Below are positions 1 to 8,394 of a DNA stretch of 64,000 nucleotides, piece after piece. Both the position numbers and the translations under genes were made by a program. The notes under the pieces are model-generated. The model was given only the letters and a program-made list of their open reading frames with translations. It did not search any database and had not been told where the DNA came from. Origin of the DNA: Rhizobium sp. R711 (GTDB lineage: Bacteria > Pseudomonadota > Alphaproteobacteria > Rhizobiales > Rhizobiaceae); the NCBI RefSeq assembly GCF_002211365.1, contig NZ_LOKZ01000002.1:62001-126000 (forward strand). Reading direction: 5' to 3'. The number at the start of each line of letters is the position of its first letter. Positions within the stretch are counted from its first letter, which is position 1.

Positions 1-207
1 GAGCGGCATGGCGTCAGATCCCAGATCGAGCGGATCCTTCATACATTGCGGGAGCGACAGATTGGCTCGGTCATCGCGCTGCCGCTCAGCGATCCGCGCC
101 TTCCCTTTCACGTTGTCAAAATATTCGTTCCGGATCTCGAAAACCCAGAAGGGGCGCGCGCCCGCCGTTTCGGCGCCCGTGCCATTGCAAGGGCGCTATT
201 CTCGTGA
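1..207 (+). CDS. YcaO-domain protein, C-terminal end (partial)
   Basis: The open frame runs in from the window edge and stops at the TGA at 205-207, so only the last 68 residues are visible. They end in a stretch with FVPDLENPEG followed by an Arg/Ala-rich helix (RFGARAIARALF), which resembles the C-terminus of YcaO cyclodehydratase-type enzymes. YcaO proteins use ATP to activate backbone amides, making azolines or thioamides in peptides and proteins. The stop codon overlaps the GTG start of tfuA (GTGA), and YcaO plus TfuA is a known functional pair, so the assignment rests as much on context as on this short tail. The catalytic ATP-binding region lies outside the window. Confidence 0.7.
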   Translation, partial: ERHGVRSQIERILHTLRERQIGSVIALPLSDPRLPFHVVKIFVPDLENPEGARARRFGARAIARALFS

Positions 208-902
208 AGGTCGTCTTTGTCGGGCCAAGCCTGCCGGATGCAGCTCGATTTGTCGGCGACGAGGTCACCCTATGCCCGCCGGCCGTTCGAGGCGATGTTA
301 TAGCTGCTGTCAATGCGGGCGCACGCGTCATCGGCATCATCGATGGTGGTTTCGAATACATCGCACCGGTGTGGCACAAGGAAATCCTTTATGCGCTGTC
401 GCAAAACGTAAACGTCTTCGGCGCCGCAAGCATGGGCGCGCTGCGGGCGGCCGAGTGTCGGGTTTTCGGGATGGTCGGTGTCGGTCGGATCTACTGCGAC
501 TACGCGTCTGGCGTGACAATCGACGATTCCGATGTTGCATTGCTGCATGGCCCGGCCGAGCTTGGATATAAGGCGCTGACGATCCCTCTGGTCAATGTCA
601 GGGCGACCCTTGATGAGCTTGAGCGTCGTCAGGCCTTGACGCGGGAGCTTTGCAGGGGCCTCGAGGCGGCCGCGGCCAATCTTTTCTTCAAGGCACGGAC
701 ATGGCCAGCAATCGTTGCAAGCGTCGATGCTCCCGAGACCGAAAGACAGCGATTGCTGTCACTGCTTCGCGCGAGCGAGGTCGATCAGAAGCGGGCAGAC
801 GCTCTCGCCCTGGTCGAAGCGGTTCGGGCGGCAAACGACCCTCATCCTGCTGGCATGACATGGCAACTCAACAAGACATTTATTATGCCGGAAAAGCTGT
901 AA
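204..902 (+). CDS. tfuA: TfuA-domain protein, YcaO partner
   Basis: This 232-residue protein has the TfuA signature: an N-terminal beta strand with VFVGPSLP, then YIAPVWHKEILYAL, a Gly/Ala-rich GAASMGALRAAE motif and a downstream DYASGVTIDDSDVA segment. The family is named after trifolitoxin gene tfuA of Rhizobium. TfuA proteins accompany YcaO enzymes; in the studied thioamide-forming systems TfuA is thought to help supply or deliver sulfur. The GTG start overlaps the stop of the upstream YcaO gene, implying translational coupling. No peptide precursor of the trifolitoxin type is evident downstream in this window. The substrate is therefore unknown and could be a protein encoded elsewhere. 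Confidence 0.85.
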   Translation: MKVVFVGPSLPDAARFVGDEVTLCPPAVRGDVIAAVNAGARVIGIIDGGFEYIAPVWHKEILYALSQNVNVFGAASMGALRAAECRVFGMVGVGRIYCDYASGVTIDDSDVALLHGPAELGYKALTIPLVNVRATLDELERRQALTRELCRGLEAAAANLFFKARTWPAIVASVDAPETERQRLLSLLRASEVDQKRADALALVEAVRAANDPHPAGMTWQLNKTFIMPEKL

Positions 903-1009
903 TTTATCGTCCACCGCATCAAATGCAACAATAAGATGTGTCACGGGTTTTTCACGGGCCTTTTGCGCGTATGCTGAATATTCTTTGCGCCGTTCGAGGG
1001 AGAACAGAA

Positions 1010-1261
1010 ATGAGTTCAGCATTGGCAAACAGACCGATCGACCTGGGCAACAGTGAGCGATCGTCAGACGATCTGGAAGAACTCGTCGCACTGGCGCGCA
1101 TGATCGCCTACGCAAAATACGTGGCCGAAGACGTCGACCTGGTAGGCGCGATGCACTGTCTTGGAATGGCGCTGAATGAAGTTCTGCGTGAAATTGGGGA
1201 GGGTCCGCACGAGGGTCTGGCGGACGTGCTTTCGTCTAGAGGGGCGACGTGTCTGAACTGA
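1010..1261 (+). CDS. Small conserved-looking protein, unknown function
   Basis: I start this at the ATG at 1010, preceded by a purine-rich GAGGGAGAA Shine-Dalgarno sequence. An in-frame upstream start at 938 would lengthen it with a poor leader. The product is 83 residues, acidic near the N-terminus (SSDDLEELV) and apparently all-helical in the middle, with two cysteines (HCLGM and the C-terminal CLN). It has no signal peptide or membrane segment. It lies 107 bases after tfuA on the same strand and ends just before a strong hairpin. I do not recognise the family. Its position makes it a candidate accessory or substrate of the YcaO-TfuA pair, but this is only positional inference. Confidence 0.6.
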   Translation: MSSALANRPIDLGNSERSSDDLEELVALARMIAYAKYVAEDVDLVGAMHCLGMALNEVLREIGEGPHEGLADVLSSRGATCLN

Positions 1262-1283
1262 GGTTGTTGAGGGGAGTGCGGCG

Positions 1284-1310
1284 ATAGGCCGGCGTCATGC
1301 GCCGGCCTAT
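1284..1310. terminator. Bidirectional hairpin terminator
   Basis: A perfect 11-bp inverted repeat (ATAGGCCGGCG / CGCCGGCCTAT) with a 5-base loop separates the convergent small gene ending at 1261 and the acetyltransferase gene. It includes the acetyltransferase stop codon at 1307-1309. There is no long T-run, so intrinsic strength is uncertain. Confidence 0.6.
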
Positions 1311-1753
1311 TTCAACGTCTTGGAATAGACACACAGCTTCTCGGAATGCTGATAGTCATTGCTCCTATAGTATTCCGCAACGCCGCCGGTACTGCGTGAG
1401 ACGAGCCACACGTGCACGTAGCCCATGATGCGAGCTTCCGCTTCCAAACGGTTCAACAGGCACGATCCGATTCCTGAGCGCTGGTGCTGTGGCCGTATCG
1501 CTATTTCGGCGACATGTATCCCTCGCCCCATCACGGAGGTATGCGGCAGGCCAAAGGCGAAGCCAACGGGCCTTTGCGCCTCGAACGCTGCCACGGCCAG
1601 GCACATCGGTGTCGTTGTCAACTCGTCGATGCGCGAGACCGCGTTCTGGACCGACCACTCTTCGTGCCAAGGTGACTTGGCGTAGGCTTCAACGATGATG
1701 TCTGCGTTTTCGAGCGCTTCATCCCGGGTCATGCGTCTATACATGATTGCCAT
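1307..1753 (-). CDS. GNAT family N-acetyltransferase
   Basis: The 148-residue protein has the GNAT fold pattern. The acetyl-CoA binding motif A is visible as IAIRPQHQRSGIGSCLL (Q-x-x-G-x-G type) around residues 83-100, preceded by a beta strand (GRGIHVAEIAI) and followed by the motif B region ending in YYRSNDYQHSEKLCVYSK. The length is normal for a single-domain GNAT. The acceptor substrate cannot be predicted from sequence. It is a single gene convergent with the small gene at 1010-1261. The N-terminus has two possible starts, ATG at 1753 or at 1744. Confidence 0.85.
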   Translation of the reverse strand: MAIMYRRMTRDEALENADIIVEAYAKSPWHEEWSVQNAVSRIDELTTTPMCLAVAAFEAQRPVGFAFGLPHTSVMGRGIHVAEIAIRPQHQRSGIGSCLLNRLEAEARIMGYVHVWLVSRSTGGVAEYYRSNDYQHSEKLCVYSKTLK

Positions 1754-2084
1754 TCACGTCACTGTCACCACAACCACGCATGATACGCTTCGTGGCGCCT
1801 TCCTGTTCACTCTACCCCGTCACGTTTAAAGCACAGGCCTGACGCGCCGTGTCGTGACTTCACCGTGACACGCGTGGCGCGTGCATGATGGAATTGACAT
1901 GACAGGTATTTTTCCATTTTTCTTTTTGCGTATACACGCTGCGGTTAAGGTCGCCTGCGATTGCGAGCCGCGATCTCGCGCTCGCCGCTTGACACCAAAC
2001 AAAAGTGACTTAATCTATTTTCAGCCGAGATCCTCTCTGTGGAGGCAGGGAGGCTCGGCCTGGATCCTGATCAGGGAGGATAGG
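1754..2084. other. Divergent intergenic region upstream of the sugar ABC operon
   Basis: These 331 bases separate the acetyltransferase start from the binding-protein start. The only element I can support is a promoter-like pair near 1989-2016 and the ribosome binding site next to 2085. The open frame continues upstream to 1881, but it lacks protein-like features there and would begin upstream of the promoter, so I treat this stretch as non-coding. Confidence 0.5.
1989..2016 (+). promoter_or_regulatory. Candidate sigma-70 promoter for the sugar ABC operon
   Basis: TTGACA at 1989-1994 is followed after 16 bases by TAATCT at 2011-2016, in an A/T-richer segment of an otherwise GC-rich region. 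It lies about 70 bases upstream of the GTG start at 2085, which supports that start over the upstream one. Confidence 0.5.
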
Positions 2085-3386
2085 GTGAGGAAAACGGCAA
2101 TTACGCTTGCGCTTGCTGCGAGCTCGATGTTCACACTTCCGCAGCAAAGCATCGCTCAAGACACCATCACCGGTGACATTGTCGGAAGGCCCGACGCGCC
2201 AAACAAGATGGTTTTCCGAATGACCACGGATGGCCCGCGCAACAACGAACCGGCCTATGCGCAAGGTTATAGCAAGCTCTTCAACGATTTCATCGCCAAA
2301 CGCCCCGACTGGCAGATCGAGCTGCAGATGATGTCGGGAGACATCGGGCAGGAGCAGGCACGCATGCTGGAGCAGGCCAAGTCAGGCTCGGCGCCAGATT
2401 GTGCAGCGGTCGATTCCTTCGTTCTGACACTGTTTAAGAAAGCAGGCGTACTTCAGTCCTTCTCGCCCTACTTCAGCAAGGATGAGATCGCTCAACTCTT
2501 TCCGTTTATCCGCGACGGCATCACTGGCGCCGACGGCAACATCTATGCCTGGTGGTGGTCGACGGATTTGCGTGTCCTTTATCGCAACAAGGACATCGTT
2601 GCGGATGCTCCCAAGACATGGGATGACTTGAAGAAGGCGGCATTGTCGTCTGTCGAGCACGGTATGGAAGGTGTTCTGTTTAACGGCAGCCGCTATGAAG
2701 GAACGACTTTCGACTGGCTTGCGAATTTCTGGGCGCAGGGCGGCAAACTGGTCGACGACGAGGGCAAGCCAATCTTCGGTGAAGGCGAAAACCGGGAGAA
2801 ATTCATCAAGGCCGTCAACTTTTATCGCGACCTCGTCGAGTCCGGGGCAGCGCCGAAGCGCGTGGCAACGATCGGCAATTACGACGACTTCAATGCCGCC
2901 GCCGCAGCCGGCACCACTGCGCTTTTCATCGGCGGCAACTGGCAATATGCACAGCTGAAGACGGCACTCGATCCGGACGACTTTGCCAAGTGGAGCTTCT
3001 CGCCACTTCCAGGACCGACAGCGGATCAGCGCTCGACCGGCACTGGAGGCTGGACGGTCGCCGCCTTCAGCAAGGATCCCGCCAAGGTCAAGGTATGCGC
3101 CGATCTGGCGCGGGAGGTCTATATGGGCCCCGCCAACGCACTGCAGCAGCAGCTTCCCACACGTGCTGACCTCTACGACAAGTACCAGGTGTTTTCGAGC
3201 GATGCCAACAAGACCTTCGCTGCAGCCCTAAAAGACGGCCAGGCAAGGCCCGGCGCTCCCGTCTATCCCGAGATTTCGAACCAGATCCAGATCATGATGG
3301 GCAAGGTGCTGACCGGCACGCAGGCCACAGAGGCTGCGGTCGACGAGGCCTTCAGCGCTTCGCTCAGCGCCTTCAAACGGAGCTGA
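2085..3386 (+). CDS. ABC sugar transporter, extracellular solute-binding protein (family 1)
   Basis: I choose the GTG at 2085 because it follows a clear AGGGAGGA site and gives a proper Sec signal peptide (basic MRKT, hydrophobic ALAASSMFTL, cleavage near SIAQ). The mature protein of roughly 410 residues is the usual size for a family-1 sugar-binding protein. Internal features include MSGDIGQEQARMLEQ, FPFIRDGITGADGNIYAWWWSTDLRVLYRNKD and a late FIGGNWQYAQL. It would capture a sugar or oligosaccharide in the periplasm for the two permeases downstream. The adjacent alpha-mannosidase suggests a mannosyl-oligosaccharide or mannoside substrate (inference). A large hairpin follows the stop, which often lets binding-protein mRNA outlast permease mRNA. 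Confidence 0.9.
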   Translation: MRKTAITLALAASSMFTLPQQSIAQDTITGDIVGRPDAPNKMVFRMTTDGPRNNEPAYAQGYSKLFNDFIAKRPDWQIELQMMSGDIGQEQARMLEQAKSGSAPDCAAVDSFVLTLFKKAGVLQSFSPYFSKDEIAQLFPFIRDGITGADGNIYAWWWSTDLRVLYRNKDIVADAPKTWDDLKKAALSSVEHGMEGVLFNGSRYEGTTFDWLANFWAQGGKLVDDEGKPIFGEGENREKFIKAVNFYRDLVESGAAPKRVATIGNYDDFNAAAAAGTTALFIGGNWQYAQLKTALDPDDFAKWSFSPLPGPTADQRSTGTGGWTVAAFSKDPAKVKVCADLAREVYMGPANALQQQLPTRADLYDKYQVFSSDANKTFAAALKDGQARPGAPVYPEISNQIQIMMGKVLTGTQATEAAVDEAFSASLSAFKRS

Positions 3387-3395
3387 GTGATCGAT

Positions 3396-3425
3396 GGCGG
3401 CGCAAAGTCCCTCTTTTGCGCCGCC
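3396..3425 (+). terminator. Intercistronic hairpin between binding protein and permease genes
   Basis: A perfect 11-bp inverted repeat (GGCGGCGCAAA / TTTGCGCCGCC) with an 8-base loop lies in the 78-base gap after the binding-protein stop. There is no T-run, so it is better read as an mRNA-stabilising or partial-termination element than as a full terminator. Confidence 0.6.
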
Positions 3426-3464
3426 GGCCCCGACTGAGATTTTTCGTTTGAGGACCAGTGGACG

Positions 3465-4397
3465 ATGATGAACGCAAGCATTGCAGCCGAGCGTCCGCAA
3501 AGGCTGGGCGTCAGGGCCATTCGCCAGCACAATCCATCGCCCCTGCCGTGGCTCCTTCCCCTCATTTTCACGCTGGGCGTCTTTTATCTCTATCCGCTGC
3601 TCGACGTATTGCGCCTTGCCTTCACCAATGCTTCGCTTGTCGGCGCCGCTCAGCAATACACGCTGCAAACAATCATTCGTACGCTGTCAAAACCCGAGCT
3701 TCCGCAAATCATCTGGGTCACCTTCGTGTTCACGGCGTCGAGCGTCATTGCGCAACAGGTCCTCGGTTTCTTCATTGCCCAGGTCGTGGTGCGTAGCGAA
3801 AATCGTCGCCTGTTTGGATCAACCATCGTGCGCACCACTGCGCTGGTCGCATGGGTTGTTCCCGGCATTGCCGGTGGCATCATCTGGAAAATGCTGTTCA
3901 ACGAAGCGCCCTTCGGTGGCTTGAACAGCCTGCTACGGATGCTCGGGGCCGCCCCGGTGCAGTGGCTTTCCGATCCCGCCATGGTCATGTGGTCCGTCGT
4001 GATCTCCAATGTATGGCGCGGAACTGCCTTTTCGATGGTTGTCATGTACGCCGCCATTAAGGCGATCGATCCCGAGCTCTACGAGGCGGCCGAGATGGAC
4101 GGCGCCAATGCCCGCCAGCGCATGATCTATATCACCCTGCCGCAACTGCGCACTGCGATCCTCGTCAACATGATCCTGATCACGATCCAGACACTGAACA
4201 CGTTCGATGCCATCATCGCGCTTTCCGGCGGCGGGCCGGGCCGGGCGAGCGAGGTGCTGTCGCTTTACACGTTCAATGTGGTGTTTCGTAACTACGATCT
4301 TGCGGCAGGTGCCGTCCTGTCGATCCTGATGCTCGTCATCAGCCTTGGCCTTGCTCTTGCCTATGCGCGCTTCCTTCCACGAGGCGAGCCGGCATGA
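3465..4397 (+). CDS. ABC sugar transporter permease (MalF/UgpA type)
   Basis: The 310-residue inner-membrane protein begins with a cytoplasmic basic tail, then a first membrane segment (WLLPLIFTLGVFYLYPLLDVL), and has about six hydrophobic helices. The binding-protein-dependent permease EAA loop is visible as YEAAEMDGANARQRMIYITLP near residues 204-225; it contacts the ATPase. The stop overlaps the next permease start (ATGA at 4394-4397), so the two are translationally coupled. It forms the translocation pore with the second permease. No ATP-binding subunit is encoded in this cluster, so a shared MsmK/UgpC-type ATPase from elsewhere is probably used. Confidence 0.92.
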   Translation: MMNASIAAERPQRLGVRAIRQHNPSPLPWLLPLIFTLGVFYLYPLLDVLRLAFTNASLVGAAQQYTLQTIIRTLSKPELPQIIWVTFVFTASSVIAQQVLGFFIAQVVVRSENRRLFGSTIVRTTALVAWVVPGIAGGIIWKMLFNEAPFGGLNSLLRMLGAAPVQWLSDPAMVMWSVVISNVWRGTAFSMVVMYAAIKAIDPELYEAAEMDGANARQRMIYITLPQLRTAILVNMILITIQTLNTFDAIIALSGGGPGRASEVLSLYTFNVVFRNYDLAAGAVLSILMLVISLGLALAYARFLPRGEPA

Positions 4398-5236
4398 GAA
4401 CATCAAGACAAGATCGGCTCGGCGATATCTTCAGCTACATCTTTCTGGCTGTCACGTTTCTGTTTTTTGCCTGGCCATTGCTCTGGCTTCTTTCATTGGC
4501 GCTCAGGACGCGCAAGGAGGTCTTTCTCGGCGTCAGCCGGTTCATTCCAAAGACACCGACGCTCGACAATTTCTCAGCGATCCTGTCCTCCGAAAAATTT
4601 GCCGGATACCTCTGGAATGCCCTGATCCTGTCCACATCAAGCGCCATCGGCTGCCTGGCCGTGGCCCTGCCGGCGGCCTACGCCTTTTCGCGTTTGCCGT
4701 TTCGCGCGAAAGGCCCATGGATGATGGTCCTGCTCGCTTTCCAGATGATCTCACCGCTCGTCATCATGGTGCCGCTTTATCGCTACATGGCGGCGATCGG
4801 CCTGACAGATAGCCACTTCGGCGCCGCTATGGTCTATATTGCACTTGCAGTGCCGATGGTGACCTGGATCCTGAAGGGCTTCGTCGACGGCATTCCCCGC
4901 AGCCTCGACGAGGCGGCGCTCATCGATGGGTGCAGCCATTTTGCTGTTTTCTGGCGGATCATACTGCCGCTATCGACACCGGGTATCGCATCCGCCTTCA
5001 TCATTACCGTGATTGCGGGCTGGTCGCAGTTCCTCGTTCCCTTCCTGCTTATCAGCAAGGAATCCCTGATGCCGATCGGTGTCGGCATCTTTCAGTACGC
5101 CGGAACACAGAACGATTCGTCCATTCAACTCCTGGCCGCGGCCTGCCTGGTATCGGTTCTTCCGGCAATTGTAGCCTTCCTATCCCTTCAACGGCTCATC
5201 CTCGGTGCGATGACGGCCGGTGCCGTCAAGGGATGA
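4394..5236 (+). CDS. ABC sugar transporter permease (MalG/UgpE type)
   Basis: The 280-residue second permease starts within the stop of the first. It has six predicted membrane segments, the first being FSYIFLAVTFLFFAWPLLWLLSL. The EAA loop reads DEAALIDGCSHFAVFWRIILPL near residues 169-190. The conserved periplasmic part with FSAILSSEKFAGYLWNALILS is typical of MalG-like proteins. It should pair with the upstream permease in the importer. The stop is 27 bases before the alpha-mannosidase start, so uptake and hydrolysis are probably co-transcribed. Confidence 0.92.
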   Translation: MRTSRQDRLGDIFSYIFLAVTFLFFAWPLLWLLSLALRTRKEVFLGVSRFIPKTPTLDNFSAILSSEKFAGYLWNALILSTSSAIGCLAVALPAAYAFSRLPFRAKGPWMMVLLAFQMISPLVIMVPLYRYMAAIGLTDSHFGAAMVYIALAVPMVTWILKGFVDGIPRSLDEAALIDGCSHFAVFWRIILPLSTPGIASAFIITVIAGWSQFLVPFLLISKESLMPIGVGIFQYAGTQNDSSIQLLAAACLVSVLPAIVAFLSLQRLILGAMTAGAVKG

Positions 5237-5263
5237 CTTTGTTTCAACTCGCAGGATCTTGTT

Positions 5264-8200
5264 ATGACGCTTACGCTCCACCAACGCCTTGAACGCCTCC
5301 GTGTCCGTACCGCAGAGCTCGAATATTGGCGCTCGCGTGAAACCGTTGAGATCGATGGCTGGACGTTCGACGATGAGCCGATTGCGATCGGAGCACCCTG
5401 GCCGCGCAGTGACGGCATCGTTCGCTTTGCAGCGTTTGCCAGACTGCCCGATCACTGGCCCCTGGACGATGCCCGTCTGTCGCTCGATCTTGGCGGTGAA
5501 AGCCTGATCGCGATCACCGACGAGGCCGGGAACGAAAAGCGGCTTGGCCTTGATCCTTATCACCGCGAATTCCCCCTCGCCTCCCGAACAATCGCGATCG
5601 CGTCGGAGACGGTCGCACGCTTGCCGTTCGGGGAGCCGGTACGCGGCCCGAAACTGGAGCGGGCCTTGCTGATCTGGCTCGATACGGCAGTCGACAATCT
5701 CTGGCTGCTTCTGCGTCAAGTCTGCGAGGCCATCGATAGCCTCAAACAGCACGAGGTTGTTCCGCACCTCCTCGATATCGCTGAGGAGACGATGCGCAGC
5801 CTTGAATGGCCCTCGTCAACCACAGCCTACGTGGCGCGCACCGCGACCTCCCCGATGCAGCAGAAGATCTGGCAGCTGCCACCGCTGGAAGCCTCGCCGG
5901 AAGGCCTCAATCAGGCCGAACGCGCCAGCGTGATCGAGGCTTACGAGACGCTCATTGAGCAGTTGAAGAAACTGCGTGAACGATATCCGCCCGAGGGGGA
6001 AATTGCGCTGACCGGCCACGCGCACATCGATCTCGCGTGGCTGTGGCCCTATGGCGAAACCCGGCGGAAGATGCGCCGCACCTTTCATACCGCACTTTCC
6101 CTCATGGAACAGTCGCCCGATTTCCGCTTCAACCAGTCGACTGCGCACTATTACGCACAGATCGCACAGGACGATCCAGCACTTCTTGAGCGGATTGTCG
6201 AGCGCGCGCGGCACGGGCAATGGGAAACGATCGGTGGCATGTGGGTCGAGCCCGATACGAACATGCCGACCGGCGAAAGCCTCAGCCGTCAAATCCTCTA
6301 CGGACAACGCTACTTCGAGAAGACGTTTGGCGTTCGCCACAGTGTCTGCTGGCTGCCGGATTGCTTCGGCTTCTCCGGCGCCCTTCCCCAGCTGCTGCGC
6401 CAGGGCGGAATGAACAGCTTCTTCACGATCAAGGTCAATTGGTCGGAGACCAACAAATTTCCCTCCGATCTCTTCTGGTGGGAGGGTCTCGACGGGAGCC
6501 GGGTTCTTACCCACACCTTCGACAATCCCATGCACGGCTATAATGGCTTCGTGCGCCCGGATTGCTTCGTACCAACCTGGCGAAATTTCAAGGACAAGGA
6601 CAAGCATGACACGACCCTGCTTGCAGTAGGGTATGGGGATGGCGGCGGCGGCGTCACGCCTGAGATGATTGTGCGCGAGGAACAGCTGCGCGTATTTCCC
6701 ACCTTGCCAAAGGCACGCTGGAGCAAGGTGCATGACTTCTTCAAGGGCGCGCATGAGCGTGCGAAAGAAAAAGATCTGGCAACCTGGCGCGGCGAGATCT
6801 ATCTCGAGCTGCATCGCGCGACCCTGACCAGCCAGAGCGTCGTAAAGCGGCTGCATCGCAAGGCCGAGCGTAGCCTGATTACGGCCGAGACCCTGTCTGG
6901 GCTGGCGCATCTGATGGGTGCCAAACAGCCGAGGTCGATGGAGCCCGAGTGGCGGGTCGTCTTGAAAAATGAATTCCATGACATTCTGCCGGGCTCATCG
7001 ATCGCAGAAGTCTACGTCGACGCCGCCAACGAACTCGAGGCCGTCATTTCCGCAGGCAAGACGGCACAGAACAAGGCCATGGAGGAAATCACAGCACAAT
7101 TGCCGGCCGGGAGCGGCGACAACCTCCTTGTCGTCAACCCGTCACTGTCTGCACGCCCGCTGCGGTTGACGCTTCCCGACGGAAGAAAGGTCTCCTGCGA
7201 AACAGCGATCGCCCCGCTCGGCATAGCCGTCGTCAGCCCCCAGGCGCTGCTGCCTGCTTCCGGTCTTGCCGTCAGCACCGGGCACTTGGAAAACGCCGTA
7301 TTGAAAGTCACTCTGGCCAAAAATGGGTCGATCGCAAGCCTCGTTCACAAGGCGACCGGTCGCGAAGCGCTTGAGGGCGGTGGCAATCGCCTTTTCGTCT
7401 ATCCCGTAGACAAGCCGCGCAACTGGGATGCCTGGGATGTGGAGGAGGACTACGGCGCGCGCAAAGAAGAAATCACCGCGCTCGACAGCCTCGACGTCAT
7501 CGAGAACGGACCGCACCGGATAGCGATCAGGATCGTCAGAACCTGGCGGCATTCGCGTATCACACAAGTGCTCTCGCTCGGCGCCAATTCCCGGCGCCTC
7601 GACATTGAAACGGAGCTCGATTGGCATGATCGCCGCGCTTTCTTGCGCACCGAGACGAGCGTGGCGGTACGCAATGGGCGCGCAACCTACGAATGCGCCT
7701 ATGGTGTGGTCGAGCGACCGACGCATTCGAACACATCCTGGGATGCAGCGATGTTCGAAGCGCCTGCCCACCGGTTTGCAGACCTGTCCGAGCCTGGATT
7801 CGGCGTTGCCATTCTAAACGACGCGAAATATGGGCATAGCGTGAGAGACAATGTCCTTGGTCTTTCTCTCCTGCGTTCGCCGATTTATCCAGATCCGCTT
7901 GCCGACGAAGGTCTGCAGAGTTTCACCTATGCGCTGATGCCCCACGAAGGCACGTGGTATGACGGCGGCGTGCGGGATGAGGCCGAGGACCTCAATCAGC
8001 CACTCTTGGCCACCCCGGTTAAAGGGCGCGCAACCGGCAGCTGGCAGCCCCTCGGGATCAGCGGGATCGAGGCTGCACTTTCGGCGATCAAGCCTGCGGA
8101 GGAAGGTGATGGGTTGATCGTGCGGGTCTACGAACCGGCGGGCCGTCGCGGAGCATTGGAGCTGAAGCTGCCGTCCAACTGGCGCAACCAGGGCCCCGTC

Positions 8201-8287
8201 AGCATTCTGGAAGAGCCATTGTCCGATGTGCAGGCGACAGCGCTTAGGCCCTTTGAAGTCAAGAGTTGGCGCCTTTCAAGGGCATGA
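5264..8287 (+). CDS. Alpha-mannosidase, glycoside hydrolase family 38
   Basis: The 1007-residue protein has the GH38 architecture: an N-terminal accessory region, a catalytic domain from about residue 245 to 520, and C-terminal beta-sandwich domains. The zinc and substrate motif GHAHIDLAWLWPYGE is near residue 250. WVEPDTNMPTGESLSRQ follows, and the nucleophile-bearing WLPDCFGFSG motif lies near residue 365; the Asp there is the expected nucleophile. FHDILPGSSI near 570 is also characteristic. There is no signal peptide, so it acts in the cytoplasm on imported mannosides. Bacterial GH38 enzymes release alpha-linked mannose. Coupling to the ABC importer and ROK regulator indicates a catabolic operon. 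The precise linkage specificity cannot be read from sequence. Confidence 0.93.
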   Translation: MTLTLHQRLERLRVRTAELEYWRSRETVEIDGWTFDDEPIAIGAPWPRSDGIVRFAAFARLPDHWPLDDARLSLDLGGESLIAITDEAGNEKRLGLDPYHREFPLASRTIAIASETVARLPFGEPVRGPKLERALLIWLDTAVDNLWLLLRQVCEAIDSLKQHEVVPHLLDIAEETMRSLEWPSSTTAYVARTATSPMQQKIWQLPPLEASPEGLNQAERASVIEAYETLIEQLKKLRERYPPEGEIALTGHAHIDLAWLWPYGETRRKMRRTFHTALSLMEQSPDFRFNQSTAHYYAQIAQDDPALLERIVERARHGQWETIGGMWVEPDTNMPTGESLSRQILYGQRYFEKTFGVRHSVCWLPDCFGFSGALPQLLRQGGMNSFFTIKVNWSETNKFPSDLFWWEGLDGSRVLTHTFDNPMHGYNGFVRPDCFVPTWRNFKDKDKHDTTLLAVGYGDGGGGVTPEMIVREEQLRVFPTLPKARWSKVHDFFKGAHERAKEKDLATWRGEIYLELHRATLTSQSVVKRLHRKAERSLITAETLSGLAHLMGAKQPRSMEPEWRVVLKNEFHDILPGSSIAEVYVDAANELEAVISAGKTAQNKAMEEITAQLPAGSGDNLLVVNPSLSARPLRLTLPDGRKVSCETAIAPLGIAVVSPQALLPASGLAVSTGHLENAVLKVTLAKNGSIASLVHKATGREALEGGGNRLFVYPVDKPRNWDAWDVEEDYGARKEEITALDSLDVIENGPHRIAIRIVRTWRHSRITQVLSLGANSRRLDIETELDWHDRRAFLRTETSVAVRNGRATYECAYGVVERPTHSNTSWDAAMFEAPAHRFADLSEPGFGVAILNDAKYGHSVRDNVLGLSLLRSPIYPDPLADEGLQSFTYALMPHEGTWYDGGVRDEAEDLNQPLLATPVKGRATGSWQPLGISGIEAALSAIKPAEEGDGLIVRVYEPAGRRGALELKLPSNWRNQGPVSILEEPLSDVQATALRPFEVKSWRLSRA

Positions 8288-8394
8288 TCAGAGGAATTGT
8301 TGGATGGGGCCGTTCGGGCCCGGTTTTCCATTGGCTTCAAACATAAGGTGTCGTTTAAGACTAACTTGAGCAATCAAGACGGGAGATGAAGGTA

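Noticed and set aside
5816..6979. A 387-codon minus-strand open frame
   Set aside because: It is antisense to the catalytic region of the GH38 alpha-mannosidase, which carries the family motifs.
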